DNA of 64,000 bases from Thermoanaerobaculia bacterium (GCA_030431255.1 JAUIJL010000013.1:1-64000), one strand, 5' to 3'. Positions 39,043-48,799 are shown, numbered from the stretch's first letter. The notes: generated by a model from the letters alone, not told the origin. Numbers and translations are program-made.

Positions 39043-39816
39043 GTGTCCAGAATTATCGCTGTCGCCAATCAAAAAGGTGGGGTCGGCAAGACCACCACTG
39101 CCGTCAACGTGGCCGCCTACCTCGCTGCCGAGGGTCCAACGCTGCTGATCGATATGGACCCGCAGGGCAACGCCACCCTGCATTTCGGAGTGAATCCCGA
39201 CGAGCTCGAGGACTCCCTCTACGACATCTTGGTCTCCGATCGGGGTCTCGAGGAGGTCAAGCTCGACACCGAGATCGAAGGTCTGGACCTCATTCCTTCG
39301 GATTTGAATCTCTCGGCGGCGGAGATCGAGCTGACCAGCGTGATCGGTCGTGAGTCGGTGCTCAAGGACAAAATCGCCGGGCTCGAAACCACTTATACCT
39401 TCATCGTGCTCGACGTCCCACCGTCCTTGGGTTTATTGTGTCTAAATGCCCTGCACGCGGCCGGCGAGGTGGTGGTTCCGGTGCAAACCCAATTCTTCTC
39501 GCTCAAGGGATTGGGGCAGCTCCTGAAAATCGTCGACTTGGTGAAAACCAAGCTCCGTCACGACCTCGAGGTGCGGTATTTGGCCACGATGGTCGACAAA
39601 CGCACCAATATGAGCATGGTGGCCTTGGAGAAGCTGCAGACGCTTTTTGCCGACCGTCTCTTCGACACCTTGATCCATGTCGGCACCAAGCTCAGTGAGA
39701 GCCCCGTCCACGGGCAGCCGATCAGCCAATATTCGCCGAGATCGCGAGCCGCCTTGGAATATCGAGCCTTGGCCCGCGAGATCATTGAGATGGGGCCGAT
39801 GGAGACGCCGACATGA
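39043..39816 (+). CDS. parA: ParA/Soj-type chromosome-partitioning ATPase
   Basis: Deviant Walker A motif KGGVGKTTT follows the start MSRIIAVANQ, with DMDPQGNAT and FIVLDVPPSLGLLCLNAL (Walker B) downstream. The GTG at 39043 gives the canonical ~257-residue length; the frame is open back to 38902 but those residues run into the Nudix gene and do not resemble ParA. It overlaps parB by 4 bp. ParA with ParB normally segregates replicon origins. Confidence 0.9.
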   Translation: MSRIIAVANQKGGVGKTTTAVNVAAYLAAEGPTLLIDMDPQGNATLHFGVNPDELEDSLYDILVSDRGLEEVKLDTEIEGLDLIPSDLNLSAAEIELTSVIGRESVLKDKIAGLETTYTFIVLDVPPSLGLLCLNALHAAGEVVVPVQTQFFSLKGLGQLLKIVDLVKTKLRHDLEVRYLATMVDKRTNMSMVALEKLQTLFADRLFDTLIHVGTKLSESPVHGQPISQYSPRSRAALEYRALAREIIEMGPMETPT

Positions 39817-40919
39817 CCAAAAAGAGTCTCGGATCCGGCCTCGACGGTTGGATCAAGGACACCAAGCGGACCCACGACCGCCTCCAGGAATCGCCGTCGT
39901 CGACCGAAAGCCCCGACGCGCCGGCCGCGCCGGCTTCCACCGGCACCGAGGCAAGCGCCGAGGTCGGCACCCGCGCGGAAACCTCCAACGAGACTCGCGC
40001 CGATTCTCAACCCTCCTCGGACCCCAGCTCCTCCCGACCCTCGATGTCCATTGAAGTCATCCCCATCGCCGACCTCGAAGCTCCGCCCCCTCGCTTGCCA
40101 CCGGTGGAAAACGAGGATTTGGAATGGCTCAAAGCCTCTATCTTTCGCGACGGACAGCTCCAGCCGGTGGTGGTCAGAATGAAGGACGGACGCCCCTGGT
40201 TGGTGACCGGCTATCGGCGGCTACGGGCATTGCAGGATCTATCGGCACAGAACATCATCGCCATCGTGCATCGGGAGATGTCCGACAACGACGCTCGCAA
40301 GGTCTACATCTCCGACAATCTGCCGCGCTTGCAAGCGGATCCGGCTGTGCTCAGGGATTTGGTGGCGTCCGTCGGGGTCGCTGAGCTCGAGCGTTGGGGA
40401 ATCCCTCCGAGACTGATTCAACGGGCCCAAGCGTTCGATGCCCCCGCTGTGGAAGGCGCCGCGACCGATCACGCAGCTGCCCCAAAATCCGAGACCGGGC
40501 CGAGATCACCGAGCCCGTCCCCCAATGCTCCGCAGGCGGGCCTGAGGCCCGAAATCCTACAGGTGGACGACTCTTCCTTTGAGCGAGAGGTCATCGGCGC
40601 GGACCAGCCCGTTTTGGTCGCCCTACACCTTCCCGGGCAGCTGGACAGCGAGGCCGTGCAAGCAGCGATGGTCGAGACCGCCGAGGCATGGGGCCTCAAA
40701 GATCAAGCTCTGACGCTCTGTGCCATGGACATCATGGCCTGCGACGGTCCCGCCGTGCCGCAGCTGATCAAGGTCGGCAGGGGTTTTCTGGAAAAGGAGC
40801 TGCCCCGGGTGCTGCTCTACCACACCGGATTCCAGCGCCACGAGCTTAAGGGAGCCCGCAACGAGCCGGCCATCGACGCGAACGGTCTGCTCCAAATGCT
40901 GGACGACGCGCTCAGATGA
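39813..40919 (+). CDS. ParB-like nuclease-fold protein fused to a degenerate thioredoxin-like domain
   Basis: 368 residues. Residues 1-78 are a disordered Ser/Pro/Thr tail. Residues ~79-165 are a ParB N-terminal domain (EVIPIADLEAPP, DGQLQPVVV, TGYRRLRALQ as the CTP-binding GxRR motif, MSDNDARKVYISDN). The ParB helix-turn-helix and C-terminal dimer domain are missing or too divergent to see. After a Pro/Ser linker, residues ~248-367 follow thioredoxin secondary structure (VDDSSFEREVIGADQPVLVALHLP, LTLCAMDIM, PRVLLYHTGFQRHELKGA) with the cis-Pro region but without CxxC (LPGQL stands at that place). Start overlaps parA. Confidence 0.75.
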   Translation: MTKKSLGSGLDGWIKDTKRTHDRLQESPSSTESPDAPAAPASTGTEASAEVGTRAETSNETRADSQPSSDPSSSRPSMSIEVIPIADLEAPPPRLPPVENEDLEWLKASIFRDGQLQPVVVRMKDGRPWLVTGYRRLRALQDLSAQNIIAIVHREMSDNDARKVYISDNLPRLQADPAVLRDLVASVGVAELERWGIPPRLIQRAQAFDAPAVEGAATDHAAAPKSETGPRSPSPSPNAPQAGLRPEILQVDDSSFEREVIGADQPVLVALHLPGQLDSEAVQAAMVETAEAWGLKDQALTLCAMDIMACDGPAVPQLIKVGRGFLEKELPRVLLYHTGFQRHELKGARNEPAIDANGLLQMLDDALR

Positions 40920-40955
40920 TCTAGAGACCCAGCCTCCCTTTGCGGCGGATTTGAC

Positions 40956-41026
40956 GTAGGGGCGGGGCTTTCCCCCCGCCCGTTCCGAAATCCAGTGGAG
41001 CGGAAGGGAACAAGGCCCTTCCCTAC
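40956..41026. repeat. REP/MITE-like palindromic repeat, copy 1
   Basis: A 71-bp element bounded by inverted GTAGGG / CCCTAC. It contains two hairpins: GGGGCGGGG...CCCCCCGCCC and GGAAGGG-AACAA-GGCCCTTCC. The same element occurs at 42205-42271. It lies between the convergent parB and threonine dehydratase genes. Confidence 0.8.
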
Positions 41027-41028
41027 CT

Positions 41029-42042
41029 TCAAGCCGGCGGTGAGTGGCCCTCCCTGGTTGAGCCGTCTCCATCCCCCAACAACCGACCCAGCACGGCCGG
41101 ATCGATATTGCCGCCGGTGATGAGGATACCCACCTCCTTACAACCGTGAAAAACCCCGGCCATATCGCCCGCCGGCGAGCCTGCCGGTCCGTGCTCCAGC
41201 ACCGCCGCCGTGGCCACGGCCCCCGCTCCTTCCACCAATTGCTTGGCCTCCATGGCCAACAAGCGGATGGCCTGCTCAATGGACGTTTCGGAGACCGACA
41301 ACACGGCGTCCACATGGCTCCGGGCGATCCGCAGGGGTAGGCGTCCCACCTCACGCACGGCCACGCCGTCGGCGAGGGTGCCCGCGGACGCGATCCGCTG
41401 GGGACGTCCGTGGGCCAGGGCCACCTGCAACGACGGCAAAGCCCGTGGCTCGACGGCGATGATCCGAAGATCCGGTCGCATATGACGAGCGGCCACCACC
41501 GCACCGGCCAACAACCCGCCGCCACCGCACGGAACGACCAGCGTGTCGAGCTGGGGCACCTCCTCCAGCAGCTCTCGGACTAGGGTCCCCTGCCCTTCGA
41601 TCACCGCCCGGTGATCGAAAGGAGGCAGAAATACCCTGCCTTCCCGCGCCGCCAGCTGACGAGCCAGCAAGTAGGTTTCGTCGAAATCTCGACCCGCGAC
41701 CCGCACCTCGCCTCCGAATCGGACGATGCGATCGCGTTTGACCTCCGGCGTGCCCTCGGGCACCAACACCAGGGACCGACGTCCCAATAGCGTGGCTCCG
41801 AAGGCGACCCCTTGACCGAAATTCCCCGCCGACGCGGTCACCACATCCACCCGTCGAGCCTTGGCTTCCCGCTCCATGGCGGTCATCGCCGCCAGGGCGC
41901 CTCTCACCTTGAAAGCGCCCGTTTCCTGCAAATTTTCCGCTTTGAGGTGGCAGTGAAACCCCGCCATCTCGGACAGCGCTCTGCAAGATAGAACCGGCGT
42001 GCGGCGCAAAATGCCCGCCAAGCGATCGGCGGCCTGTGCCAC
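41029..42042 (-). CDS. threonine/serine dehydratase (fold-type II PLP enzyme)
   Basis: 337 residues from GTG 42042. The PLP lysine is Lys45 in ETGAFKVRGA, the phosphate-binding loop is CGGGGLLAG and a Ser/Thr-type C-terminal motif appears as LITGGNID. It converts threonine (or serine) to 2-oxobutyrate (or pyruvate) and ammonia. The short form lacks the C-terminal ACT regulatory domain of IlvA, so it resembles catabolic TdcB-type enzymes. It lies just downstream of the ilv operon on the same strand and could feed 2-oxobutyrate to isoleucine synthesis. Both sides carry the palindromic repeat. Confidence 0.87.
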   Translation of the reverse strand: MAQAADRLAGILRRTPVLSCRALSEMAGFHCHLKAENLQETGAFKVRGALAAMTAMEREAKARRVDVVTASAGNFGQGVAFGATLLGRRSLVLVPEGTPEVKRDRIVRFGGEVRVAGRDFDETYLLARQLAAREGRVFLPPFDHRAVIEGQGTLVRELLEEVPQLDTLVVPCGGGGLLAGAVVAARHMRPDLRIIAVEPRALPSLQVALAHGRPQRIASAGTLADGVAVREVGRLPLRIARSHVDAVLSVSETSIEQAIRLLAMEAKQLVEGAGAVATAAVLEHGPAGSPAGDMAGVFHGCKEVGILITGGNIDPAVLGRLLGDGDGSTREGHSPPA

Positions 42043-42204
42043 ACCCCGGCTCGCAAGACCTCCGACTACGGCCGAATCCCCAAGTCCATGGGCGGCCTCC
42101 TTTCTTCCTTGGATTCAGTAGCGTGCTTCATCCGAACCATTCCTCAACACTTAGGTCGAGAAGCTCCGAGGCCTTTGGAAAGCTCTTCAAATCGACTTTC
42201 CGGC

Positions 42205-42271
42205 GTAGGGGCGGGGCTTGCCCCGCCCACACGATGCCGAGAACCCAGGAGGGCACAAGGCCCTCCCCTAC
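42205..42271. repeat. REP/MITE-like palindromic repeat, copy 2
   Basis: A 67-bp element with the same layout as the copy at 40956-41026: GTAGGGGCGGGGCTTGCCC at one end, GGAGGGCACAAGGCCCTCC and CCCCTAC at the other. Inverted ends are GTAGGGG/CCCCTAC. It is in the 258-bp gap between ilvC and the dehydratase gene, where no gene is seen. Confidence 0.8.
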
Positions 42272-42300
42272 ATTGAGGTCCATCTTGCGGCCCTGCGCCT

Positions 42301-43380
42301 TCAGTGGGCGACGGCTCGGGTTCGGCTCGGCCCGGAAGCGACAGCCACCGGTGAGGTCGAGGTCCCGGCGGATTCGGTGCTTTTTTCGTCCTCGCCCAAG
42401 AAACCCATCATCGAGCGCAATCTGCGACCGACTTCCTCGATGTTGTGCACTTGCTCCTCCGCACGACGGGCTTCGAAACGAGGACGCCCGGCGCGGTTCT
42501 CGTCGATCCAGCCCTTGGCGTAGCGACCCTCCCGGATGTCGGCCAACATGCGTTTCATCTCGGCCTTGGTGTGCTCGCCCACCAGACGAGAGCCGCCTTC
42601 ATATCCACCGTGCTCGGCGGTGTCGGAGACGCTGTGCCACATGGCCGCCAGACCGCCGCGGTACATCAGATCCACGATCAGCTTGAGCTCGTGCAGGCAT
42701 TCGAAATAGGCCACCTCCGGCTGATAGCCGGCCTCCACCAAGGTCTCGTAACCCGCTCGCACCAAGGCGGAGACACCGCCGCAAAGCACGGCTTGCTCGC
42801 CGAAGAGGTCGGTTTCGGTTTCCTCGGAAAAGGTGGTTTCAATCACACCGGCGCGGGTGCAACCCAAGCCCTTAGCGTAGGCCAGAGCGGTCGTGAGCGC
42901 GTGGCCCGAGGCGTCCTGGGCCACCGCCACCAGGGCCGGGGTGCCCTCGCCTTCTTGGTAGAGCTCACGGACCCGGTGACCCGGAGATTTGGGCGCCACC
43001 ATGGCGACGTCGACGAAGGGCGGAGGCTCGATCTCACCGAAACGGATGTTGAATCCGTGGGCGAACATCAGGGTATGACCCGCTTCCAGGTGGGGCTCGA
43101 TCTCCGAGCGATAGATCTCCGCCTGGGCCGTATCCGGGGCCAGGATCATGATGACGTCCGCCGCGGCCGCCGCCTCGGCCACCGACTTGACCTCCAGCCC
43201 CTCGGCAGAAGCCTTGGCGCGGCTGCGGCTGGACTCCGGCAATCCGACGATCACCTCGACACCGCTGTCACGAAGATTCAGCGCATGGGCATGACCTTGG
43301 CTGCCGTAGCCGATCACGGCCACGGTTCGGTTGCTCAAGTTTTCCAGATTTGCGTCTCGGTCGTAATAAAGCGTAGGCAT
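42301..43380 (-). CDS. ilvC: ketol-acid reductoisomerase
   Basis: 359 residues, class I. NADP-binding loop [22 protein letters not shown], Mg-binding acidic residues in [10 protein letters not shown] and the E(L)[11 protein letters not shown] region, and [12 protein letters not shown] near the C-terminus. It reduces and isomerises 2-acetolactate or acetohydroxybutyrate in the branched-chain pathway. About 30 extra C-terminal residues (Ser/Thr/Pro-rich, ending SRTRAVAH) exceed the usual class I length. It is the last ilv gene in this operon, 325 bp after ilvN. Confidence 0.96.
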   Translation of the reverse strand: MPTLYYDRDANLENLSNRTVAVIGYGSQGHAHALNLRDSGVEVIVGLPESSRSRAKASAEGLEVKSVAEAAAAADVIMILAPDTAQAEIYRSEIEPHLEAGHTLMFAHGFNIRFGEIEPPPFVDVAMVAPKSPGHRVRELYQEGEGTPALVAVAQDASGHALTTALAYAKGLGCTRAGVIETTFSEETETDLFGEQAVLCGGVSALVRAGYETLVEAGYQPEVAYFECLHELKLIVDLMYRGGLAAMWHSVSDTAEHGGYEGGSRLVGEHTKAEMKRMLADIREGRYAKGWIDENRAGRPRFEARRAEEQVHNIEEVGRRLRSMMGFLGEDEKSTESAGTSTSPVAVASGPSRTRAVAH

Positions 43381-43705
43381 GGCTATCTCCTAATCGGGGT
43401 ATTTCTCTAACTCGGTTCTATACAGTTTTCACGTTTTCGAGGATCTGGAAGGCGCGGCGCACCTGCTGCCCGGGTGGCCCCCGCTCGCTACGAGCTCGAT
43501 TCCTTCCAGAAACTGACTCGCAAAGGGTCGGCTGGGTGGCCTGCGGGCGTCGCTACGAGCTCGCGCCACCGCTGAGGTTCCGTCGAAAGCTGCTGATGTG
43601 GTGGAACATTCGCCGACTCATAGGCTGTGCCGCTCAGACAAGCTTCGCTTCCGTCCTCGGTCCACCCAGCCTCGCGTTGGCTTGAGAATCCGTTTCTGGA
43701 TGCAA
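43381..43705. other. 325-bp gap between ilvN and ilvC without a gene
   Basis: No frame here has a credible product. GTCGCTACGAGCTCG-like text occurs twice (near 43487-43502 and 43549-43563), each time beside GGGTGGCC, i.e. a short imperfect duplication. Whether ilvC has its own promoter here cannot be decided by eye; I see no consensus promoter. Confidence 0.5.
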
Positions 43706-44371
43706 CTAACTAGCTTGTTGAGCATCCTTGAGGCGTCGGCGTTGGAGCCAGGACGATTCCTTGCCGTCTCCTTGTAAGACTTGGTTGGCGCGGCCCAGGG
43801 CCACGGGTCCGGTGCGGGCCATTTCGGCGATGCCGAAGGGACGAAGCACTTCCAGGAAACCGGCGATTTTTTCCGCGTCGCCAGTGGTCTCCACGATCAC
43901 CGTCTCTTGGGCCACATCCACGATGCGTCCACGAAAGACCTCGCAGAGCTGGGCGACCTGCGCCCTGGAGGCCGGGTCGACCCGAACCTTGATCAACACC
44001 AGCTCCCGCAGCACCGCCGGCTTCCAAGTCAAATCCTCGACCCGGATGACGTACATCAATCGCTTCAGCTCCCGGGCCAATCGCTGGGCCTCCGTAGGCT
44101 GATCCTCGAGGGTGACCGTCAAGCGGGCGATGTGCGGCTCGTCGGTTTTGCCCACGGTGACCGAGTCGGTGGTGAAATTTCGACGCCGTAGCAGGCTGAC
44201 GGTCTGGCTCAGTAGATCCGGACGATCCTCCACCAAGGCGCTGACGACCGCGCAGCGGCCACCTAAGCCAGGAGCCTTGCTAGTGGGACCGGTGCTACTG
44301 GCACCAGCGCTACTGGGACCGGCGCCACTGGGACCAGTAGTTTGGGGATCCGCGGATTTCGGACTTTCCAT
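43706..44371 (-). CDS. ilvN: acetolactate synthase regulatory (small) subunit
   Basis: 221 residues. An ACT domain follows the N-terminal extension (AVVSALVEDRPDLLSQTVSLLRRRNFTTDSVTVG), then LIKVRVDPASRAQVAQLCEVFRGRIVDV and FLEVLRPFGIAEMARTGPVALGR, the IlvH/IlvN C-terminal domain. It confers valine feedback control on IlvB. The first ~35 residues are an unusual pentapeptide-repeat extension (AGPSS/AGASS/TGPTS). It starts 10 bp after the ilvB stop. Confidence 0.93.
   Translation of the reverse strand: MESPKSADPQTTGPSGAGPSSAGASSTGPTSKAPGLGGRCAVVSALVEDRPDLLSQTVSLLRRRNFTTDSVTVGKTDEPHIARLTVTLEDQPTEAQRLARELKRLMYVIRVEDLTWKPAVLRELVLIKVRVDPASRAQVAQLCEVFRGRIVDVAQETVIVETTGDAEKIAGFLEVLRPFGIAEMARTGPVALGRANQVLQGDGKESSWLQRRRLKDAQQAS
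44279..44338 (-). repeat. four 15-bp tandem units inside ilvN
   Basis: Units at 44279, 44294, 44309 and 44324 (consensus GCTACTGGGACCGGY with small changes) encode the pentapeptides at the IlvN N-terminus. In-frame period 15 means copy-number change would not shift the frame. Confidence 0.75.
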
Positions 44372-44381
44372 GATGGAGCTC

Positions 44382-46088
44382 CTAGGCTTGCTCGAAATCC
44401 GGTCGCGGACGACGGATCATGGCGTCGAGATCGGCCCCGGCCGGCACCATGGGGAAAACGGCATCGTGTTGCTCCACCACCATCTCCACCAGCACCGGAC
44501 CTTGGCGATGGGCCTGGGCCTCCTGGATCGTCGCTTCCAATTGATCGCGCCGGGACACCCGCATGGAGGGGATGCCGAAGGCGGTGGCGATACGACAGAA
44601 ATCGGGGGCAAGCATGGGGGTTTGGTTGTAGCGCTCGTCGTAGAAGAGCTCCTGCCATTGGCGCACCATGCCCAAATAGCCGTTGTTGACAATCGCGATG
44701 TTGATCGCCACGCCTTCTTGCACCGCGGTGGCCAGCTCACACATGGTCATCTGGAATCCGCCGTCACCGACGATCGCCCAGACCTCTTCCTCGGGCCGGG
44801 CCAGCTTGACGCCGATCGCCGCGGGAACCGCATAACCCATGGTGCCCATGCCACCGGAGGTGAAGAGGGTGCCCGGGCGCTGGTGCGGGAAGTACTGCGC
44901 TTCCCACATCTGGTGCTGGCCGACGTCGGTCACGTTGATCACGTCGCCGCCGGTAAAACGCCAAAGAGCGTCCATGACCTCCGCGGCCATGAGGGTCGGG
45001 CCACGACGGGCCCGGCGCAAGATGTCTCGCTCGTCGGCGTCCTGATGCCACATGCCGATTTGGGCCCGCCAAGCGCCGTGACCTTTGGACGGCAACTCCT
45101 CCAACAAGCGCACCAAAACCGGCGCCAGGTCCCCCACCAGCCCCACATCCACCGCCACGTTCTTGCCGATTTCCGCGGCGTCGATATCCACGTGGATTTT
45201 CTTGGAATGGGGGGAATAGGTCGCCAGATTGCCCGTCACCCGATCGTCGAATCGCATGCCCAGGGCGATCAGCAGGTCCGCTTCCTGGATCGCTTGATTC
45301 GAAGCCGCGGTGCCGTGCATGCCCATCATGCCCAGGCAGAGGGGATGCTGCTCGGGAAAAGCGCCCTTGCCGAGCAGGGTCAGCGAAACCGGGATATCGC
45401 AGGTCTCCGCCAGCTTCTTGACCTGGGCTTCCGCGCCCGAGAGCAAGATGCCGTGCCCCGCCAGGATCACCGGCCGATCGGCGGCGCCGATCAGGTCCCG
45501 AGCCTGGTCGAGCAGCTTGGAATCCAGGTCGAGATCCACCTCTCCCGGCAGCCGCAGCTGGAGCTCCGGCCACTGCTCCTCGGTCGACGCCAGCTGCACA
45601 TCCTTGGGGATGTCCACCAACACCGGGCCGGGTCGTCCGCTGCGGGCGACATGAAAAGCCTCTTTGAGCACAAACGGCAGCTCGTCGACCTCCCGCACCA
45701 GGTAGTTGTGCTTAGTGACCGACTCGCTGATACCGACGATGTCGATCTCCTGAAACGCATCCCCACCCAACGCCGTGGTCGGCACTTGGCCGGTGATGCA
45801 CACCATGGGCACCGAGTCCAACATCGCGGTGCCGAGACCGGTCACTAAATTGGTGGCCCCCGGGCCGCTGGTGGCGATCGCCACCCCGACCTTGCCCGAG
45901 GCCCGGGCATAACCGTCGGCCATGTGGGTCGCTCCCTGCTCGTGGCGGGTGAGCACATGGTGGATGCCGGGATATTCGGTCAAGGCATCGTAAGCGGGCA
46001 GGATCGCGCCACCGGGATAACCGAACACCAGGTCCACACCTTCTCGTTCCAAACACTCCCAGATCAGCTGGGCGCCGGTTCTAGACAT
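44382..46088 (-). CDS. ilvB: acetolactate synthase catalytic (large) subunit
   Basis: 568 residues. The thiamine diphosphate enzyme condenses two pyruvates, or pyruvate with 2-oxobutyrate. N-terminal domain has GYPGGAILPAYDAL and the activating Glu in VLTRHEQGATHMADGYAR; the C-terminal cofactor motif is GDGGFQMTMCELATAV...NNGYLGMVRQWQ. Central FAD-binding domain includes GMMGMHGTAASNQAI. Part of the leftward ilv operon between ilvE and ilvN. Confidence 0.97.
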   Translation of the reverse strand: MSRTGAQLIWECLEREGVDLVFGYPGGAILPAYDALTEYPGIHHVLTRHEQGATHMADGYARASGKVGVAIATSGPGATNLVTGLGTAMLDSVPMVCITGQVPTTALGGDAFQEIDIVGISESVTKHNYLVREVDELPFVLKEAFHVARSGRPGPVLVDIPKDVQLASTEEQWPELQLRLPGEVDLDLDSKLLDQARDLIGAADRPVILAGHGILLSGAEAQVKKLAETCDIPVSLTLLGKGAFPEQHPLCLGMMGMHGTAASNQAIQEADLLIALGMRFDDRVTGNLATYSPHSKKIHVDIDAAEIGKNVAVDVGLVGDLAPVLVRLLEELPSKGHGAWRAQIGMWHQDADERDILRRARRGPTLMAAEVMDALWRFTGGDVINVTDVGQHQMWEAQYFPHQRPGTLFTSGGMGTMGYAVPAAIGVKLARPEEEVWAIVGDGGFQMTMCELATAVQEGVAINIAIVNNGYLGMVRQWQELFYDERYNQTPMLAPDFCRIATAFGIPSMRVSRRDQLEATIQEAQAHRQGPVLVEMVVEQHDAVFPMVPAGADLDAMIRRPRPDFEQA

Positions 46089-46129
46089 CGTCCTTATCCT
46101 TCAATAGGTCAGACTGATTCGTGATCTCG

Positions 46130-47074
46130 TTAGATAGCCGCTTGCAAGGCCCGTGGGCGCACGTAGCTGAGCCAACGGTGTCGATCTTCGACCTCGCCAT
46201 TGACCAATCGGAAAAACTCCTTCTGCAGCAGCTCCGTCACCGGCCCTCGACGTCCCTCGCCGATGGTCATGCGATCGACGGAACGAACTGGCGTGATCTC
46301 TGCAGCGGTTCCGGTCATGAACAGCTCGTCCGCCAGATAGAGAAAGTCCCGGGAGATCACCGCTTCCCGGATCTCGATTCCGAGGTCTCTCGCCAGCTGC
46401 AAAACCGTGTGGCGGGTGATGCCGGCGAGAATCGAGCTGGACATGGGTGGGGTGAGGATGGCGCCGTCTTTGACCAGGAAGAGATTCTCGCCGCCCCCCT
46501 CGCTGACGTAGCCGTTGGCGTCGAGCACGATGCCCTCTTCGTAGCCGTTGATGCGCGCTTCGGCGGACACGAATTGGTTGTTGACGTATTGACCACCGAT
46601 CTTGCCCAGGGGGGCCATGGTGCCCGAGCCGAACCGCCGCCAAGAGCTGACCGCCGCGTCGACACCGTTCTCCAGGGCGCCCTCTCCGAGATAGGCCCCC
46701 CACTCCATGGAAAGCACGGCTACGGTGACCGGTAGCTTGCGCCCATCGACCCCCAGGCTGCCGACACCACGAAACGCCACGGGACGCAGATAACAGGCCT
46801 GGTGACGATTGCGATCGACGATTTCGCAGCACACCGCTTCGAGCTCCGCTAGATCGTAACCACCGAGATCCATGCGCAGCAGACGGGCTGAGTCGCGCCA
46901 CCGTCGAATGTGGTCACGGAGACGGAAAACCGCCGGTCCGTCCGGGGTCTCGTAGGCCCGAATGCCCTCGAAGACCGACGAGCCGTAGTGCAGGGCGTGG
47001 GCTGAAATATGGACGGTCGCGTCCTGCCATCGGACCCATTCACCATCCATCCAAATCCACTCTGAGGTATTCAT
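46130..47074 (-). CDS. ilvE: branched-chain amino-acid aminotransferase
   Basis: 314 residues, class IV PLP transaminase. Start WMDGEWVRWQDATVHISAHALHYGSSVFEGIRAYET is the IlvE hallmark, with the PLP lysine region in YVNNQFVSAEARINGYEEGIVLDANGYVSEGGGENLFLVKDG and TAAEITPVRSVD. It performs the last step to Val, Leu and Ile. It sits 57 bp after ilvD and 41 bp before ilvB. Confidence 0.96.
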   Translation of the reverse strand: MNTSEWIWMDGEWVRWQDATVHISAHALHYGSSVFEGIRAYETPDGPAVFRLRDHIRRWRDSARLLRMDLGGYDLAELEAVCCEIVDRNRHQACYLRPVAFRGVGSLGVDGRKLPVTVAVLSMEWGAYLGEGALENGVDAAVSSWRRFGSGTMAPLGKIGGQYVNNQFVSAEARINGYEEGIVLDANGYVSEGGGENLFLVKDGAILTPPMSSSILAGITRHTVLQLARDLGIEIREAVISRDFLYLADELFMTGTAAEITPVRSVDRMTIGEGRRGPVTELLQKEFFRLVNGEVEDRHRWLSYVRPRALQAAI

Positions 47075-47131
47075 GGCTGCTTCCTTTACTTTTTTTCAGG
47101 GGTTTGAGAGCAAGGCTTTTTGAAAACTGGG

Positions 47132-48799
47132 TCAATCCGCGAGCACCGCGCCGGTCGAGGCGCTGGTCACGCACTTGGAATATCGACGCAGCCATCGGCT
47201 GCCCGAGTCGGTTTCGAAAGGTTCGGTATCGCGACGCCTGGCTTCGAGCTCCGACGCATCCAGATCCAGATCCAGACGACGCTGGCCGAGGTCGATGGTG
47301 ATGACGTCGCCGTCGCGGATCCAGGCCAAAGGACCGCCGGCCGCCGCCTCCGGGCTGACGTGACCGATCGACAGGCCACGGCTGCCGCCGGAGAATCTGC
47401 CGTCGGTGACCAGGGCCACCGAGTCTCCAAGGCCAACCCCTTGGATTTGGGCCGTGGGCCCGAGCATTTCCTGCATGCCCGGACCGCCACGGGGCCCCTC
47501 GTAGCGAATCACCACCACTTCCCCAGCCTGAATCTTGCGCGACAGGATGGCCTTGGAGGCGTCTTCCTCGCTGTTGAAGACCCGCGCCGGTCCTTGGTGG
47601 AAGGTCTTGCCACCGACCCCAGCGGTTTTGATCACCGCACCGTCCGGCGCCAGGGAGCCGAATAAGATCGCCAGCCCACCCACCGGCGAGTGGGGATTTT
47701 CGAGAGGCCGAATCACCTCGTGATCCAGCACCGTCGCGCCCGCCAGGTTCTCACCCAGGGTCCGTCCGCTCACCGTGGGACGGTCGAGGTTCAGCAAGGG
47801 CTCGGACCCGCGGGTCAGCTCCGCCAGCACCGCCGACACACCTCCCGCGCGATGGATGTCTTCCATATGCCATTGCCCAGACGGGCTGACCTTGCACAGG
47901 TGCGGCACCTTGGCCGCCACTTGATTGATGCGCTCCAGGGGATACTCGATGCCCGCCTCGTGTGCCAGGGCCAGGGTGTGCAGCACCGTGTTGGTGCTGC
48001 CTCCCATGGCCATGTCGAGGGCAAAGGCGTCGTCGATGGCTTCCGCGGTCACCACCTGACGAGCCGTCAAGTCCCGCTCTACCAATTCCAAGATCTGGGT
48101 GCCCGCCCGACGGTAGAGGGCCTCGCGTTCTTCCGTCTCCGCGAGAATGGAGCCATTGCCGGGGAGGGCCAATCCCAGCGCCTCGCACAGGCAATTCATG
48201 CTGTTGGCGGTGAACATGCCCGAGCAGGAGCCACAGGTGGGGCAACCGAAGCTCTCCAACGTCTTGAGCCGCTCGGCGTCGATCTTTCCCGCTTTGAACG
48301 CCCCGACTCCCTCGAAGACCGACACCAAGTCGATCTTCTCGCCGTCCGGCGTCACCCCGGCGGCCATCGGCCCACCGGAGACGAAGATCGTCGGGATGTC
48401 GAGGCGCATGGCGGCCATCAACATGCCCGGCACGATCTTGTCGCAATTGGGGATGCACACCATGCCGTCGAATGCGTGGGCGGCGACCACGGTCTCCACG
48501 GAATCGGCGATCAGCTCCCGGCTGGGCAGGGAATAATTCATGCCGCGGTGGCCCATGGCAATGCCGTCGTCGACACCGATGGTGTTGAATTCGAAGGGCA
48601 CACCCCCCGCTTCGCGGATGGCCTCCTTGACCACGCCTCCCACCCGCTGCAGATGTCGATGTCCCGGGATGATGTCGATATAGCTGTTGCACACAGCGAT
48701 GAACGGCTTGCCCATGTCGGCGTCGGCAACGCCGGTAGCTCTCAGCAGAGCTCGATGGGGGGCCCGTTCAAAGCCCTTTTTGATTCGATCCGATCGCAT
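47132..48799 (-). CDS. ilvD: dihydroxy-acid dehydratase
   Basis: 555 residues. Fe-S cluster cysteines lie in [12 protein letters not shown] and in [19 protein letters not shown]; the C-terminal half has [31 protein letters not shown] and [24 protein letters not shown]. It dehydrates 2,3-dihydroxy-3-methylvalerate and -isovalerate. It is the first structural gene of the operon and lies 58 bp downstream of the second attenuator hairpin, so its expression should depend on that read-through. Confidence 0.97.
   Translation of the reverse strand: MRSDRIKKGFERAPHRALLRATGVADADMGKPFIAVCNSYIDIIPGHRHLQRVGGVVKEAIREAGGVPFEFNTIGVDDGIAMGHRGMNYSLPSRELIADSVETVVAAHAFDGMVCIPNCDKIVPGMLMAAMRLDIPTIFVSGGPMAAGVTPDGEKIDLVSVFEGVGAFKAGKIDAERLKTLESFGCPTCGSCSGMFTANSMNCLCEALGLALPGNGSILAETEEREALYRRAGTQILELVERDLTARQVVTAEAIDDAFALDMAMGGSTNTVLHTLALAHEAGIEYPLERINQVAAKVPHLCKVSPSGQWHMEDIHRAGGVSAVLAELTRGSEPLLNLDRPTVSGRTLGENLAGATVLDHEVIRPLENPHSPVGGLAILFGSLAPDGAVIKTAGVGGKTFHQGPARVFNSEEDASKAILSRKIQAGEVVVIRYEGPRGGPGMQEMLGPTAQIQGVGLGDSVALVTDGRFSGGSRGLSIGHVSPEAAAGGPLAWIRDGDVITIDLGQRRLDLDLDASELEARRRDTEPFETDSGSRWLRRYSKCVTSASTGAVLAD

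Noticed and set aside
42445-43410. 321-codon frame antisense to ilvC
   Set aside because: Antisense to a highly conserved enzyme; composition bias and lack of any motif.
43415-43440. parS-like site (TTTTCACGTTTTC) near the ilvC start
   Set aside because: Not an inverted repeat of the TGTTTCACGTGAAACA type and 2.5 kb from parAB; no support.
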